A stretch of DNA of 5,451 nucleotides from DASPPK01 sp964399235 (lineage in GTDB: Archaea; Thermoproteota; Bathyarchaeia; Bathyarchaeales; Bathycorpusculaceae). The notes below the pieces were generated by a model. That model did not search any database, was not told the origin of the DNA, and saw only the letters and a list, made by a program, of their open reading frames with translations. Numbering within the stretch: the stretch's first letter is position 1; each line of letters begins with the position of its first letter. The DNA lies in the NCBI GenBank assembly GCA_964399235.1, contig CAYNQC010000088.1:1-5451 (forward strand), given 5' to 3'. The position numbers and the translations under genes are program-made. Shown here piece by piece: positions 3,547-5,451 of this stretch.

Positions 3547-5451
3547 ATGAAAGAAGTAAACTGGATGGCAGGCGGGCCCCAAGGGGCAGGAGTCGATTCT
3601 GCAGCCAACATTTTCGGTAAAGCATGCGGATATGGAGGCCTGTATGTCTACGGAAAAAGGGAATACCATTCGAACATAAAAGGACTCCACAGTTACTTCC
3701 ACCTGCGCATTTCTGACCGGGAAGTCCAAGCCAACGTCAACGATGTCGATCTTCTCGCCGCATTCGACGCCGAAACAGTGGTCAGACACATCAATGAAGT
3801 CGTCCCAAACGGCGGCATAATAGTCGACAGAGAACAGATAAATTCAAAAGTTTTCAGCATACCCACTTTGCCTTACGAATATAAGGACGAACTTCGAAAA
3901 CAATTCCCTCAAAGAGGAATGAACGATACCCTAAATGATTTTCTTGAAGAAGCAAAAACAGCCAGAGTCCACGTCTTCCTAATTCCGTACATGGACCTCA
4001 TCAAGAAGGTGGCCTCAAAACTCGGAATACAAAAGATCAGCTTCGTGACAAGAATAACAAATGTATTAACCATAGGAGTCTCTTTTGCACTTCTCAACTA
4101 CGACATAGGTCTTGTCGAAAAAGCCATAAAATCAATCTTCGCAGACAAACCCAAACTGATAGAAATGAATACCACCGCACTTGAGGAAGCATACGGATAC
4201 ACTGTGCAAACCTTCGGCAACGCTTTTCCCCTTAAACTTGAGAAAATCGAAACCACTGAAAAGAGAATCTTCCTATCAGGAAACCAAGCTGTCGCATTGG
4301 GCAAAATCCTAGCAGGATGCCGGGTCCAGACTTATTACCCAATAACACCCGCAGCAGACGAAAGCGAATATTTGGAAGCGCATGAAATCTTCAAGACTAA
4401 CACTGGAGAAGCATCAATAGTCGTAGTTCAAACCGAAGACGAAATCGCGGCCATAAACTCCGCCTCAGGCGCTGCGTTGACCGGGGCAAGAGCTGCAACC
4501 TCAACGTCGGGTCCAGGCTTTTCACTGATGGTCGAAGGCCTAAGCTGGGCAGGAAACTGCGAAGTACCAGTGGTGATTAGCTATTACCAACGAGGAGCCC
4601 CTTCCACCGGATTGCCCACACGCTTCGGACAATCTGACCTGAAATTTGCGATCAATGCGGGTCACGGAGACTTTCCACGCATAGTTCTGGCCTCAGGAGA
4701 CATCAAAGAATGCTTCTACGATGCTGCACTAGCATTCAATTATGCAGAAAGATATCAGCTGCCGGTAATCCATTTGATCGACAAAGCGTTGGCCAACAGC
4801 TCTCAAACGTACAAGATCTTTGAAACAAGTCAATTCAAGATAGATCGAGGAAGAACGCCCAGCGAAGAAAGTTCCAATGAAGAATATAAGAGGTTCAGGT
4901 TCACCGACACTGGTGTTTCACCAAGACTTCCACTAGGCTCCAAAAACAGAGTATACTGGCTTACCGGAGACGAGCACAACGAAATTGGCCACATAAGCGA
5001 GGAACCTGCCAACAGAACTATGATGATGGAGAAGAGAATGAAAAAACTGGAAACAGCAGACAGAGAAATACCCGACCGAGAGAGAGTCAACTTCTTCGGA
5101 GACGGTAGTTCGGGAAACGTCGTGATAAGCTGGGGTTCTCCGAAGGGAGGCATTATTGAGGCAATGAGCAAACTGAACGCCGAAGGTTTCAGTCTGCGAT
5201 TTATACAGTTCCGCATGATTCATCCCTTTCCAACAAGATTCGTATCCCACGCTTTGGAAGAAGCACAGAATCTGATTGCAGTTGAAAACAATTATTCGGG
5301 CCAACTGGCAGAAATAGTCAAAGAAAACACAGGCATTGAGACAAGTTTTCGCGTTCTGAAATACAACGGGCGTCCCATGTCAACAACCGAATTGTATGAT
5401 GCCCTCAAGGGAATCGTCACTCATCAAGCAAAGGAGAGGCAGGTGTTATCA
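3547..5451 (+). CDS. korA: 2-oxoacid:ferredoxin oxidoreductase, fused gamma-alpha subunit (KorA/PorA type), 3' end cut by window
   Basis: The frame is open for 635 codons to the window end without a stop. The N-terminal gamma domain (about residues 1-200) starts with the glycine-rich GGPQGAG loop (9-15). The alpha (pyrimidine-binding transketolase-like) domain begins near RIFLSGNQAVALG (240-252) and carries YPITP (264-268), the signature of archaeal 2-oxoacid:ferredoxin oxidoreductases. It also has TEDE (296-299), STSGPGF (319-325), and a GDEHNEIGH segment starting at 474. A C-terminal transketolase-like domain follows, with VVISWGS at 525-531. The enzyme pairs with a TPP- and Fe4S4-binding beta subunit to convert a 2-oxoacid and CoA to acyl-CoA, CO2 and reduced ferredoxin, reversibly in some organisms. 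Family members are about 580-640 residues, so this copy is nearly complete and the beta subunit gene probably follows. Whether it prefers pyruvate, 2-oxoglutarate or another 2-oxoacid cannot be read from this. Confidence 0.93.
   Translation, partial: MKEVNWMAGGPQGAGVDSAANIFGKACGYGGLYVYGKREYHSNIKGLHSYFHLRISDREVQANVNDVDLLAAFDAETVVRHINEVVPNGGIIVDREQINSKVFSIPTLPYEYKDELRKQFPQRGMNDTLNDFLEEAKTARVHVFLIPYMDLIKKVASKLGIQKISFVTRITNVLTIGVSFALLNYDIGLVEKAIKSIFADKPKLIEMNTTALEEAYGYTVQTFGNAFPLKLEKIETTEKRIFLSGNQAVALGKILAGCRVQTYYPITPAADESEYLEAHEIFKTNTGEASIVVVQTEDEIAAINSASGAALTGARAATSTSGPGFSLMVEGLSWAGNCEVPVVISYYQRGAPSTGLPTRFGQSDLKFAINAGHGDFPRIVLASGDIKECFYDAALAFNYAERYQLPVIHLIDKALANSSQTYKIFETSQFKIDRGRTPSEESSNEEYKRFRFTDTGVSPRLPLGSKNRVYWLTGDEHNEIGHISEEPANRTMMMEKRMKKLETADREIPDRERVNFFGDGSSGNVVISWGSPKGGIIEAMSKLNAEGFSLRFIQFRMIHPFPTRFVSHALEEAQNLIAVENNYSGQLAEIVKENTGIETSFRVLKYNGRPMSTTELYDALKGIVTHQAKERQVLS

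Noticed and set aside
3335..5304. Minus-strand open frames of 62-128 codons opposite the Cys-rich and oxidoreductase genes
   Set aside because: The plus-strand gene carries clear domain motifs throughout; these frames show no motifs, promoters or start signals of their own.
1..5451. CRISPR array, insertion sequence, integrase or attachment site
   Set aside because: No regularly spaced repeats, transposase-like frames or terminal inverted repeats were seen; the gene set looks like ordinary chromosomal content.

Overview
The window looks like chromosomal DNA from an anaerobic archaeon. Three things point this way: a gene for MtrH, the methyl-tetrahydromethanopterin methyltransferase subunit; a gamma-alpha fused 2-oxoacid:ferredoxin oxidoreductase subunit; and archaeal TATA-type promoters with very short leaders. 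An uncultured lineage such as Bathyarchaeia (Thermoproteota) would fit, but that assignment is inference from gene content, not phylogeny.

Left part (1-2417, all on the minus strand, listed here in order of transcription): rubrerythrin (1914-2417), an SCP2-like lipid-binding protein (1502-1843), a stand-alone MtrH (413-1321), and the N-terminal third of a class I/II PLP aminotransferase (cut by the window start). T-rich tracts after rubrerythrin and after the SCP2 gene, plus candidate TATA boxes, suggest mostly short transcription units rather than one operon.

Middle (2418-2547): a divergent promoter region that drives rubrerythrin to the left and a bacterioferritin-like diiron protein (2548-2976) to the right. 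Together these form a peroxide/iron-handling pair suited to an oxygen-sensitive anaerobe.

Right part: about 370 bases without a convincing gene follow (2977-3346). They contain a terminator-like inverted repeat and a 12-bp perfect palindrome. Next comes a 47-residue protein with nine cysteines arranged as two tandem C-x2-C-G...C-x-C units (3347-3490). 56 bases later the long 2-oxoacid:ferredoxin oxidoreductase gamma-alpha gene begins (3547 to beyond the window end).

The metabolic theme is ferredoxin- and tetrahydropterin-linked carbon metabolism (MtrH, oxidoreductase) beside oxygen defence (rubrerythrin, ferritin-like protein). The most unusual items are the Cys-rich miniprotein next to the oxidoreductase and the MtrH lacking any other Mtr subunit nearby. 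I saw no tRNA, rRNA, CRISPR array or mobile element.
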